Source: Nocardioidaceae bacterium
GTDB lineage: Bacteria > Actinomycetota > Actinomycetes > Propionibacteriales > Nocardioidaceae
Length of the DNA: 10,397 bases
Assembly: GCA_013696015.1 (NCBI GenBank)
Contig: JACCZI010000153.1
Location: 1 to 10,397 of the forward strand
Direction of reading: 5' to 3'
Both the position numbers and the translations under genes were made by a program. Below are positions 1-5,430 of this stretch, piece by piece; positions within the stretch are counted from its first letter, which is position 1, and each line of letters begins with the position of its first letter. The notes below the pieces were generated by a model. It did not search any database. It had not been told where the DNA came from and saw only the letters and a program-made list of their open reading frames with translations.

Positions 1-493
1 GCAGCGTGGTGGCCGGTGCCCATGACGTCGGAGAGCGCGAGCAGCGACGGGATCAGCGCCGGGTCGGGTCGGACGGCGTCGCGACCAGGGTGCCGTCGGC
101 CATCGGCACCCGGACCCACTCGCCCTGGCCGGCGTCGACCGGGTTGCCGTCGGCGTCCTCGCCGCCCCAGCCACCACCGTTGTCGCAGGAGGTTTGCACG
201 CCTCGCTGACACATCGGGCAGGTGCCGTCGGACCACACGAAGGGTGCGATCACGAAGTCGCCGACGCCGACGGTCTGGACCGCATCACCGATCAGCTCGA
301 CAACGCCGACGAACTCGTGTCCGATGCGCCACGGCTCGTCGAACGTGTTGGCACCGCGGTACGGCCACAGGTCCGAGCCGCAGATACAGGATGCGACGAC
401 CCGTACCAGCCCATCGGTGTCGGCATGCAGCTGCGGGTCGGGCACGTCTTCGAGCCGTACGTCACCGGGGTTGTGGATGAGGGTCGCCTTCAT
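1..493 (-). pseudogene. Zinc-dependent alcohol dehydrogenase, N-terminal part, frameshifted and cut by window edge
   Basis: This is the N-terminal half of a zinc-dependent medium-chain alcohol dehydrogenase (GroES-like fold), a family that oxidises or reduces alcohols and aldehydes with NAD(P). The start is ATG at 491-493. Visible landmarks are the catalytic-zinc Cys38 in CICGSD, His59-Glu60 in IGHEF, and the structural-zinc loop with Cys92, Cys95 and Cys103. The usual first loop cysteine is Asp89, which I recall as common in this subfamily. The open frame stops at TGA 53-55 after 146 residues. However, the frame starting at 65 (minus strand) continues with the expected family sequence DPALIPSLLALSDVMGTGHH to the window edge. 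One base therefore appears to be missing around 64-68, in a run of GACCC repeats. This is either a real inactivating mutation or a sequencing error. The gene begins 12 bp after the DHFR-like gene, so the two are probably cotranscribed. The family call is firm; the gene's status as broken is less so. Confidence 0.78.
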
Positions 494-505
494 GGCGGCA
501 TCGTG

Positions 506-1090
506 TCACGCACCTTCGGCGTCGGCAGCCGGGCCTTCGGCCGCCACCGTGTAACGCAGCTCGATCATCGTGCCGGACGGGCGGGCACCCTCCAGCCGCA
601 GCCCGCTCAGCCGTCGCGGCAACAGCGGCGCGCCGGCGCCCAGCATCACGGGCGCGACGCCGAGGATGATCTCGTCGAGCAGGCCGTGATCGGCGAACTG
701 GCCGACGAGGTCGCCACCGCCGACCAACCAGATGTTGGCGTCGCCGGCTGCCTCGGTCATCGCCTCGTGCACTGGGCGCACGTCACCGGCGACGAACCTG
801 ACATCGGCACCAGGGATGGACGGCAGGTCGCGGTGGCCGAAGACCCACGCTGGGGTGTCGCCGTACCATTCGCGCCACTTGGCCGGTTCGTTGCGGACGT
901 GCTCATGATCCAGCACCCACTCGTACGTGGTGGCACCCATCACGATGGCCCCAACCGCAGCCATGAACGTGCGGAACCGGTCATGGTTGTCGTCGCCCGG
1001 ATCCTGCTCGAACAGCCAGTCAAGCGAGTTGTTCTCGTCGGCGATGAATCCGTCGATGCTGGTGGCGGTGTAGTACTGCGTCTTGGTCAT
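506..1090 (-). CDS. Dihydrofolate reductase family protein (RibD C-terminal domain-like)
   Basis: This 194-residue protein belongs to the DHFR/RibD-C reductase superfamily. Its members are small cytosolic NADPH-binding enzymes, often of unknown substrate and distinct from housekeeping FolA. Landmarks are the N-terminal strand and loop SIDGFIADENNSLDWL (residues 11-26), MGATTYEW (51-58), the glycine-rich nucleotide-binding stretch WLVGGGDLVGQF (121-132) and the late motif PVMLGAGAPLLP (147-158). The chosen start is ATG at 1088-1090, preceded by AGGGTG at normal spacing. An upstream in-frame start at 1135 would add 15 residues unlike the family and would run into the intergenic dyad. The stop is 12 bp before the alcohol dehydrogenase start, which suggests a two-gene operon. 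It is divergent from the aldo/keto reductase, with a large inverted repeat between them. The true substrate cannot be inferred from the sequence. Confidence 0.9.
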   Translation of the reverse strand: MTKTQYYTATSIDGFIADENNSLDWLFEQDPGDDNHDRFRTFMAAVGAIVMGATTYEWVLDHEHVRNEPAKWREWYGDTPAWVFGHRDLPSIPGADVRFVAGDVRPVHEAMTEAAGDANIWLVGGGDLVGQFADHGLLDEIILGVAPVMLGAGAPLLPRRLSGLRLEGARPSGTMIELRYTVAAEGPAADAEGA

Positions 1091-1123
1091 AACATCACCC
1101 TGCCGCATCACCCCGCCCATCCC

Positions 1124-1177
1124 TCGACTTGTCACTGTCAGACCAGGTCATAGCCTGGTGGCGCAGTGACAAGTCGA
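1124..1177. promoter_or_regulatory. 54-bp nested inverted repeat, candidate operator between divergent genes
   Basis: The outer arms TCGACTTGTCACTG (1124-1137) and CAGTGACAAGTCGA (1164-1177) are perfect 14-bp reverse complements. Inside them ACCAGG (1142-1147) and CCTGGT (1154-1159) form a second perfect dyad about exactly the same centre (1150.5), with a 6-base central loop and 4-base mismatched segments between the two arm pairs. The site lies in the gap between the DHFR-like start (1090) and the aldo/keto reductase start (1198), and ends 7 bp before the latter's Shine-Dalgarno sequence. Each outer arm contains TTGTCA in its own reading direction, resembling a -35 box, but I see no convincing -10 partner. 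The likely role is binding of a dimeric or tetrameric repressor controlling both units, or an RNA stem-loop in the reductase leader. The repeat is directly visible; its function is inferred. Confidence 0.6.
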
Positions 1178-1184
1178 TGAAAGT

Positions 1185-1191
1185 GGAGGAG
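1185..1191 (+). promoter_or_regulatory. Ribosome binding site of the aldo/keto reductase
   Basis: GGAGGAG lies 6 nt before GTG 1198-1200. It decides the start against the upstream in-frame TTG (1129) and ATG (1177), neither of which has such a site and both of which begin inside the inverted repeat. Confidence 0.7.
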
Positions 1192-1197
1192 TGGCCC

Positions 1198-2025
1198 GTG
1201 AACCAGGTCCCGGACATTCGGCTCAACAACGGGGTCGAGATCCCGCAGCTCGGCTTCGGGGTGTTCCAGGTACCGCCCGAGGACACCAAGAAGACGGTGT
1301 TGACGGCGCTTGAGACCGGCTACCGGCACATCGACACCGCCTTCGCGTACGGCAACGAGGAGGGGGTCGGCCAGGCGGTCCGGGACTCGGGTCTCGCCCG
1401 CGAGGACGTGTTCGTCACGACGAAGCTGTGGAACTCCGACCAGGGGTACGACTCGGCCCTGTCGGCCTTCGACACCAGTTGCAAGCGGCTCGGCCTTGAG
1501 TACGTGGACCTGTACCTGATCCACTGGCCGACACCTGCCCGCGACCTGTACCTCGACACCTGGCGCGCGATGGAGAAGGTCTACGCGGACGGCCGGGCGC
1601 GGGCGATCGGCGTCTCGAATTTCCAGGCCAACCACCTCCACCGCCTCGCGCAGGAGGGCACGGTCCCGCCCGCGGTGAACCAGATCGAGCTGCACCCGAC
1701 GTTCACCCAGGAGCCGTTGCGGGCGGTTCATGACGAGATGGGTGTCGCGACCCAGGCCTGGAGCCCCTTGGGCCAGGCGCAGGACCTTGACGACCATGCC
1801 GTCAGCACGATTGCCGACCGGCTCGGCACGTCAGCAGCGCAGGTGATCCTGCGCTGGCACCTGCAGTTGGGCAACGTCGTCATCCCCAAGTCGGTCACGC
1901 CGGAGCGCATCCGCGACAACTTCGACGTGCTGGGCTTCGAGCTGTCCGTCGCCGACATGGGTGACATCAACGCGCTCGACCGGGGCAACCGCATCGGTCC
2001 GGACCCCGACGCCTTCAACAACTGA
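1198..2025 (+). CDS. Aldo/keto reductase (AKR5-like, 2,5-diketo-D-gluconate reductase type)
   Basis: This 275-residue cytosolic NADPH-dependent carbonyl reductase has the length and (alpha/beta)8-barrel layout of the aldo/keto reductase family. The catalytic tetrad is visible: Asp46 and Tyr51 in HIDTAFAYGNE, Lys76 in TTKLWN and His109 in YLIHWP. Family signatures GVSNF (138-142), NQIELHP (161-167) and the NADPH-phosphate-binding IPKSVTPERIRDN (229-241) are intact. The GTG start at 1198 is chosen for its strong GGAGGAG site and because MNQVPDIRLNNGVEIPQLGFG matches the normal N-terminus. It is divergent from the DHFR-like and alcohol dehydrogenase genes, with a shared intergenic dyad, so the three redox genes may be co-controlled, for example in response to reactive carbonyls or another small electrophile. 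The physiological substrate is unknown; the resemblance to diketogluconate and methylglyoxal reductases is at family level only. Confidence 0.94.
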   Translation: MNQVPDIRLNNGVEIPQLGFGVFQVPPEDTKKTVLTALETGYRHIDTAFAYGNEEGVGQAVRDSGLAREDVFVTTKLWNSDQGYDSALSAFDTSCKRLGLEYVDLYLIHWPTPARDLYLDTWRAMEKVYADGRARAIGVSNFQANHLHRLAQEGTVPPAVNQIELHPTFTQEPLRAVHDEMGVATQAWSPLGQAQDLDDHAVSTIADRLGTSAAQVILRWHLQLGNVVIPKSVTPERIRDNFDVLGFELSVADMGDINALDRGNRIGPDPDAFNN

Positions 2026-2063
2026 CGTCGGCCTCCGTCCGCCGCGCGGCAGGTCGGGTGGCC

Positions 2064-2099
2064 GGGGCGGATGCGCCACGCCCGTGAGTCATCCGCGCC
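2064..2099 (+). terminator. Possible terminator hairpin after the aldo/keto reductase
   Basis: GCGGATG (2067-2073) pairs with CATCCGC (2090-2096), extended by two G-C pairs beyond one mismatch, with a 16-nt loop. It lies about 40 bp after the reductase stop. There is no T-run after it, so it would be at best a weak or factor-dependent terminator. A 10-bp palindrome GCCGCGCGGC (2041-2050) sits just before it. Confidence 0.3.
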
Positions 2100-2300
2100 C
2101 TCTTGCGGCCGGAGCACTGCATATGACCAATGTGCGTGAGGGGTCGACGCGACAGAGCACGACTAGCCAATCCCCACGCGGGCTCGGGGCCGGAAGACAG
2201 CGCGCCGGATGATCGCGGCTCAGCCGGTGCGATGACCATCGTGGACCCGCCGCTTAGTGACCCGTTTCGCGCGGTATCCGCTCCGCTGGTGTGGGTCAGT

Positions 2301-2380
2301 GGGTAAGGCGCTCATTGGTAGGTGACCGTCCGGCCGATGCAGGGTTTGGCCAATCGGCCGATGCCGGTGATGGGTAAGGC
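2301..2380. repeat. Short direct and inverted repeats in the leader of the DUF1996 gene
   Basis: GGGTAAGGC occurs twice (2301-2309 and 2372-2380). Between the copies CGGCCGATGC also occurs twice (2331-2340 and 2355-2364). CGGCCGAT (2331-2338) is the perfect reverse complement of ATCGGCCG (2353-2360), so the first and second blocks can also pair as an 8-bp stem. The loop contains the palindrome TTGGCCAA (2346-2353). The arrangement could be an operator cluster, an RNA leader fold or a degraded repeat element; no known riboswitch is recognisable. Confidence 0.5.
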
Positions 2381-2490
2381 TCCATAGTGTGATCAAACAG
2401 GTACGCTCCGTAACGTGAGGTCTCGGAGCACCCGGCTGGGTAGTTGTGTCCAGCGCACCGGACGCCTTCATGCGCGTCCCTGTATCGGCT

Positions 2491-2496
2491 AGGAGA
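2491..2496 (+). promoter_or_regulatory. Ribosome binding site of the DUF1996 gene
   Basis: AGGAGA sits about 7 nt before GTG 2503. It selects that start over GTG 2446, ATG 2470 and ATG 2515, and places a typical signal peptide at the N-terminus. Confidence 0.6.
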
Positions 2497-2502
2497 TGCG
2501 GC

Positions 2503-3414
2503 GTGAAGCCGACGATGAAACTCATGGTGGCGGTGTTGGCCATGTCCGCCTCAGGCGGCGTTTCGCCTGCCCTTGGTCTCAGCAGTTCAGCACCGAGAGG
2601 TTCGGCGCCTGCCTCGGTCGCAGTATCAGGCGTTGACCGCTCGACACCCGCCGATCGGATGGGTGTTTTCCAGGTCAAGTGCCGCTGGTCCCACACCGCC
2701 CCGGACGACCCCATCGTGGCGCCGGGACTTCCGGGCGCGTCGCACCGGCACGAGTTCTTCGGCAACGTGTCGACGAACGCACACAGCACCACGAGCAGCC
2801 TGTCCGGCCGAGACACCACCTGCGCCCGCCCTCGGGACAAGGCCGCCTACTGGGCGCCGACGTTGTACAACGACGGCCGTCGAGTCGAGCCGAACCTGAT
2901 GATCGCCTACTACCGCACGGGACCGCTGCGCAACCCATCGATCATCCGCCCGTACCCGCTCGGCCTTCGGATGATCGCCGGTGACGGGCTCGCGACCAAG
3001 CCGCAGCCGAAGTTGGTCACGCACTGGTCATGCGCGGACAACGGGCCGAACGGCACGAGCGACCTGCCGCGCTCATGCGCCGGCGTTCCGCTGCGCCTGA
3101 AGCTCGTTTTCCCGAACTGTTGGGACGGCAAGAACCGGGACTCAGCTGATCACAAGAGCCACATGACGTACTCATACCGGCACGACAAGAGGTGTCCGAG
3201 GAGCCACCCGGTTGCCGTGCCAACGTTGAAGATGGGTCTCCGTTACGACATCCGGGGTCCTCTGAACCGCATCAGGTTGGCTTCCGGAAGCAGGTTCGGC
3301 GCGCACGCCGACTTCTGGAACGCATGGGCGCCGGACGCTCAGCGAGAACTGATCAGGAAGTGCCTGCTACGTGCCAAGACCTGCAACAGCCCAGCCTTAC
3401 CGCCAAGGCGTTGA
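2503..3414 (+). CDS. Secreted DUF1996 domain-containing protein
   Basis: This 303-residue protein of the DUF1996 family is probably exported. The N-terminus has two lysines, a short hydrophobic core (LMVAVLAMSASGGV, residues 7-20) and a likely signal-peptidase site near ALG-L, followed by a Ser/Ala-rich linker. The domain runs from about residue 50 to the end, with signatures HRHEFFGN (81-88), FPNCWDG (203-209), HKSHMTYS (217-224) and HADFWNAW (268-275). The mature part has eight cysteines (60, 107, 177, 192, 206, 231, 287, 294), consistent with up to four disulfides outside the cell. The family occurs in actinomycetes and fungi; no biochemical activity is established that I know of. The conserved His-rich motifs and aromatic residues suggest a metal or carbohydrate site, but that is inference. 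It appears to be a single-gene unit with a long upstream region and a hairpin after it. Confidence 0.88.
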   Translation: MKPTMKLMVAVLAMSASGGVSPALGLSSSAPRGSAPASVAVSGVDRSTPADRMGVFQVKCRWSHTAPDDPIVAPGLPGASHRHEFFGNVSTNAHSTTSSLSGRDTTCARPRDKAAYWAPTLYNDGRRVEPNLMIAYYRTGPLRNPSIIRPYPLGLRMIAGDGLATKPQPKLVTHWSCADNGPNGTSDLPRSCAGVPLRLKLVFPNCWDGKNRDSADHKSHMTYSYRHDKRCPRSHPVAVPTLKMGLRYDIRGPLNRIRLASGSRFGAHADFWNAWAPDAQRELIRKCLLRAKTCNSPALPPRR

Positions 3415-3460
3415 ACCGAGCGCTCACGGAGCCGGCGAGCGGTCCCTCGGCCGGGCCGAA

Positions 3461-3485
3461 CGGCTCCGCGAGACCTGCGGAGCCG
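3461..3485 (+). terminator. Strong hairpin downstream of the DUF1996 gene
   Basis: CGGCTCCGC (3461-3469) and GCGGAGCCG (3477-3485) form a perfect 9-bp stem with a 7-nt loop, 46 bp after the DUF1996 stop. A second copy of the right arm, CGGAGCCG (3427-3434), lies upstream and could compete for pairing with the middle arm. No T-tract follows, so factor-independent termination is uncertain, but the position suits the end of this transcript. Confidence 0.4.
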
Positions 3486-3520
3486 AGGCGGCGCAAGCCG
3501 GCAGAGGTGCGGGCGGTTGA

Positions 3521-3652
3521 GGCGAAGACGTCCCTGCAGGTTCTGATGCCGACTATCCGATGGCGGCGCTGGTGCTGCACATCAACCGGGAGGCCATACA
3601 CCATCTCGCGGAGATAGCGCTGCTGCGCGACCTCTGGGGGCGGCGCAACTGA
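3521..3652 (+). pseudogene. 3' remnant of a DinB-family (DUF664-like) gene
   Basis: This frame, open from 3521 to TGA 3650-3652, encodes a peptide whose last part reads DYPMAALVLHINREAIHHLA followed by EIALLRDLWGRRN. It matches the conserved C-terminal helix of DinB-like four-helix-bundle proteins, including the histidine pair that normally contributes to the metal site. The intact family is roughly 160-200 residues, and the N-terminal three helices are absent here. In-frame sequence upstream is interrupted by TGA at 3518-3520; some weak similarity may persist before it (around 3450-3500) but I cannot support it. No ribosome binding site is seen before ATG 3560. I read it as a dead fragment, left after deletion or insertion at this boundary between the accessory and core-like halves of the window. 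A functional 30-residue peptide is possible but unlikely. Confidence 0.65.
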
Positions 3653-3663
3653 CGACTCTGCGG

Positions 3664-5016
3664 TCAGGTGGCGCTGACGCCCCCGATGCGCCCCTCGCGG
3701 AAGGCGTCGACGAACAGCGCGTAGTCGGCGCGTGCCGTGTGCGCGTACTCGATCGACCAGTCGACGATCTCGGTGACAAAGTCGCTCGGGTCGGAGCCGA
3801 CCGCAGCGGCGATCACCTCCTCGGTCTGGAACTCCACCAGGCTCTGGTCGCTGTCCTCATCGCTGACGCAGTGGACCTTTGCCGTCGCGCGACCGAGATC
3901 CACCAGCACCGGCTCGATGTCCTCCGGCTCGGTGATCGTGGTCCAGTCGAGGTCCGACTCGTACGGCGACATCTCGTCGACGACGTACCCGACACCGTCA
4001 ACCGTGGTGTAGCCGAGGAACGGGTCCGCATGCACCTGCAGCGCCCGCTGGCTGACTGTGGTGCGGTGCCCCTCGTGCTCGAAGTAGTTCCGCGCCTTCG
4101 CCACGTCGACGATCCGGCTCAGAGCAGGCACGTTGCCCTGCTTCATGCTGAGCACGACGTCGTTCTCCAACGCCTGGTTGAACCCCTCGATCAACACGTT
4201 GTACGCCGGTAGCCCGGCACTGCCGACTCCGAAACCGGCCTTACCCACCACGTCCTTGACCACATAGAACGTGTCGTGGTGCTCGCGCTTGGACTCCGGG
4301 ATCGTCTCGCGGTAGCGCAGGAACGCGTCGTACACGTCGTGCTCCTCGGCCTTCTTGAGCCGGCGCACGCCGGACCCCTCGGTGAACTGGCGATCGTAGT
4401 CCTTGACGGAGCTCAGCGAGTCGAGCATGCCGATGCGGGTCGAGGTCCGGGCGTCCTGCAGCACCCGGTGCACGACGCCCTCGGTGGTGTCGAGGCGCAA
4501 CGCGAAGTCCTCGTCGGCGGGACCCTCGACGTACTGCTGCACCTGGCTGACATAGGCCTGCAGGTAGACTCTGCCGAGGTAACGCAGCGCATCCTCCGGC
4601 AGCGCCTTCTGCCAGCCCATCAGCGCCAGGCTGGCGACGAAGCGGCGCAGGTCCCAGGAGAAGTTGCCGAGGTACGCCTCGTCGAAGTCGTTGACGTCGA
4701 AGACCAGCACCCCGTGGGAGTTCATGTAGGTGCCGAAGTTCTCCGCGTGAAGGTCACCGTGGATCCAGACCCGGCTCGTCTTGTCGTCGGCCCACGGGTC
4801 CTTGAAGTCCAACATGTCGGCGTAGAACAGGCAGGCGCTGCCGCGGTAGAAGGCGAACGGGTCGCCGGCCATCTTGCGGTACTTGGTCCGGAAGCCGACC
4901 GGGTCTGCGGCCATCAGCTCCGCGAACGCCTCCTCGAACACGGTGATGATCAGTTCCTGGCGTTGGTCGCTGGTGCGCTTGGGGGTGGTGCGCTTCGGCT
5001 TCGCCTTGGTGGACAT
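3664..5016 (-). CDS. DUF2252 domain-containing kinase-like protein
   Basis: This 450-residue DUF2252 protein is near full family length. The family has a protein-kinase/aminoglycoside-phosphotransferase-like appearance, but its substrate is unknown. Landmarks are a basic N-terminus (residues 4-14), FYRGSA (57-62), the phosphotransferase-style loop HGDLHAENFG (86-95) and the metal-binding-type DVNDFDEA (107-114). A glycine-rich segment GKAGFGVGSAG (258-268) follows, then a strand with Lys292 in VVLSMKQ and QRALQVHADPFLGY (323-336). All putative catalytic motifs look intact. The order, with the HGD and DFD loops before the Gly-rich and Lys strands, is circularly permuted relative to classical kinases and is a family trait. 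The start is ATG 5014-5016 with AGGAG 8 nt upstream, 18 bp after the VOC gene stop. It is the last gene of the hrpA-VOC-DUF2252 run. Phosphotransfer is inferred. Confidence 0.93.
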   Translation of the reverse strand: MSTKAKPKRTTPKRTSDQRQELIITVFEEAFAELMAADPVGFRTKYRKMAGDPFAFYRGSACLFYADMLDFKDPWADDKTSRVWIHGDLHAENFGTYMNSHGVLVFDVNDFDEAYLGNFSWDLRRFVASLALMGWQKALPEDALRYLGRVYLQAYVSQVQQYVEGPADEDFALRLDTTEGVVHRVLQDARTSTRIGMLDSLSSVKDYDRQFTEGSGVRRLKKAEEHDVYDAFLRYRETIPESKREHHDTFYVVKDVVGKAGFGVGSAGLPAYNVLIEGFNQALENDVVLSMKQGNVPALSRIVDVAKARNYFEHEGHRTTVSQRALQVHADPFLGYTTVDGVGYVVDEMSPYESDLDWTTITEPEDIEPVLVDLGRATAKVHCVSDEDSDQSLVEFQTEEVIAAAVGSDPSDFVTEIVDWSIEYAHTARADYALFVDAFREGRIGGVSAT

Positions 5017-5034
5017 GCGGGTTGCTCCTGTCCG

Positions 5035-5430
5035 TCAGAGGTCGTACGCAACGGGGTGTGTCGGTTGGTAGAGCTGGATGTCGTCGGCGCCCGGCACCTG
5101 CATCATGATGGCCAGCCCGTAGCCGTAGTCGCTGACCTCGCCGGTGAACTCCGCCCCCCGCCCCGACAGCTCGGACACCGTGGCCTCGACGTCGTCGCAC
5201 ATCACCGCCACCAAGTGGTGACGCGGATGGGAGTACGACTCACCTTCGTACGTCCCCGATGTCGGGTGGACGCCGACCTCGCTGGGGCCGCTGCGGAAGA
5301 TGAGCCAGCCCAGCTCCGGGCTCGAGTCGCGCGGGTCTCGCACCGACGGCCACTGCAGCACGTCGCGCAGGAACGCGCGGGTTGCCTCCGGGTTGTCGGA
5401 GTAGATGAGCGCGTGGATAGAGGTGATCAT
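5035..5430 (-). CDS. VOC family (glyoxalase/bleomycin resistance-type) protein
   Basis: This 131-residue single-module vicinal-oxygen-chelate protein is of the small cytosolic type found widely in actinomycetes. Two beta-alpha-beta-beta-beta units are recognisable: the first from IHALIYSDNPEATRAFLRDV (residues 5-24) through GWLIFRSGPSEVGVHP (41-56), the second from HHLVAVMCDDVEATVSEL (71-88) to the C-terminal DDIQLYQP (116-123). Such proteins chelate a divalent metal or sequester ligands, and activities range from glyoxalase to antibiotic binding, so no substrate can be given. The usual metal-ligand Glu near the end is Gln119 here. This C-terminal motif varies among relatives, so I do not read it as inactivation. 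The ATG overlaps the hrpA stop as ATGA (5427-5430), indicating translational coupling; no separate strong ribosome binding site is seen. DUF2252 follows after 18 bp. Confidence 0.9.
   Translation of the reverse strand: MITSIHALIYSDNPEATRAFLRDVLQWPSVRDPRDSSPELGWLIFRSGPSEVGVHPTSGTYEGESYSHPRHHLVAVMCDDVEATVSELSGRGAEFTGEVSDYGYGLAIMMQVPGADDIQLYQPTHPVAYDL

Larger units (their letters stand above)
2026..2502. other. 477-bp non-coding stretch before the DUF1996 gene
   Basis: I see no convincing gene here. Short open frames on both strands have no recognisable family content or good ribosome binding sites. The first 80 bp hold a palindrome and a hairpin downstream of the aldo/keto reductase. The segment 2291-2410 is locally less G/C-extreme than the flanking genes and carries direct and inverted repeats, described separately. 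The last 60 bp contain in-frame start codons for the next gene (GTG 2446, ATG 2470), but only GTG 2503 has a good Shine-Dalgarno sequence. A TANNNT hexamer (TACGCT, 2402-2407) could be a -10 box, without a clear -35. Confidence 0.5.

Noticed and set aside
194..1153. 319-codon plus-strand frame opposite the DHFR-like and ADH genes
   Set aside because: It is a mirror of two recognisable minus-strand genes, with no domain of its own.
1148..1157. Promoter -10 inside the dyad paired with TTGTCA
   Set aside because: The spacing from TTGTCA (1129-1134) to CATAGC is only about 14 bp and the hexamer is a poor -10, so no promoter was called there.
2285..2335. Possible tRNA or tRNA fragment
   Set aside because: GTGGGTCAGTGGGTAAGGC looks faintly D-arm-like, but there is no T-arm GGTTCRA, anticodon stem or acceptor pairing.
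2220..2840. 206-codon minus-strand frame across the intergenic region and the start of the DUF1996 gene
   Set aside because: No family similarity that I recognise; half of it is antisense to a clear secreted-protein gene. I considered the C-terminal KRRVHDGHRTG tail as a transposase remnant but could not support it.
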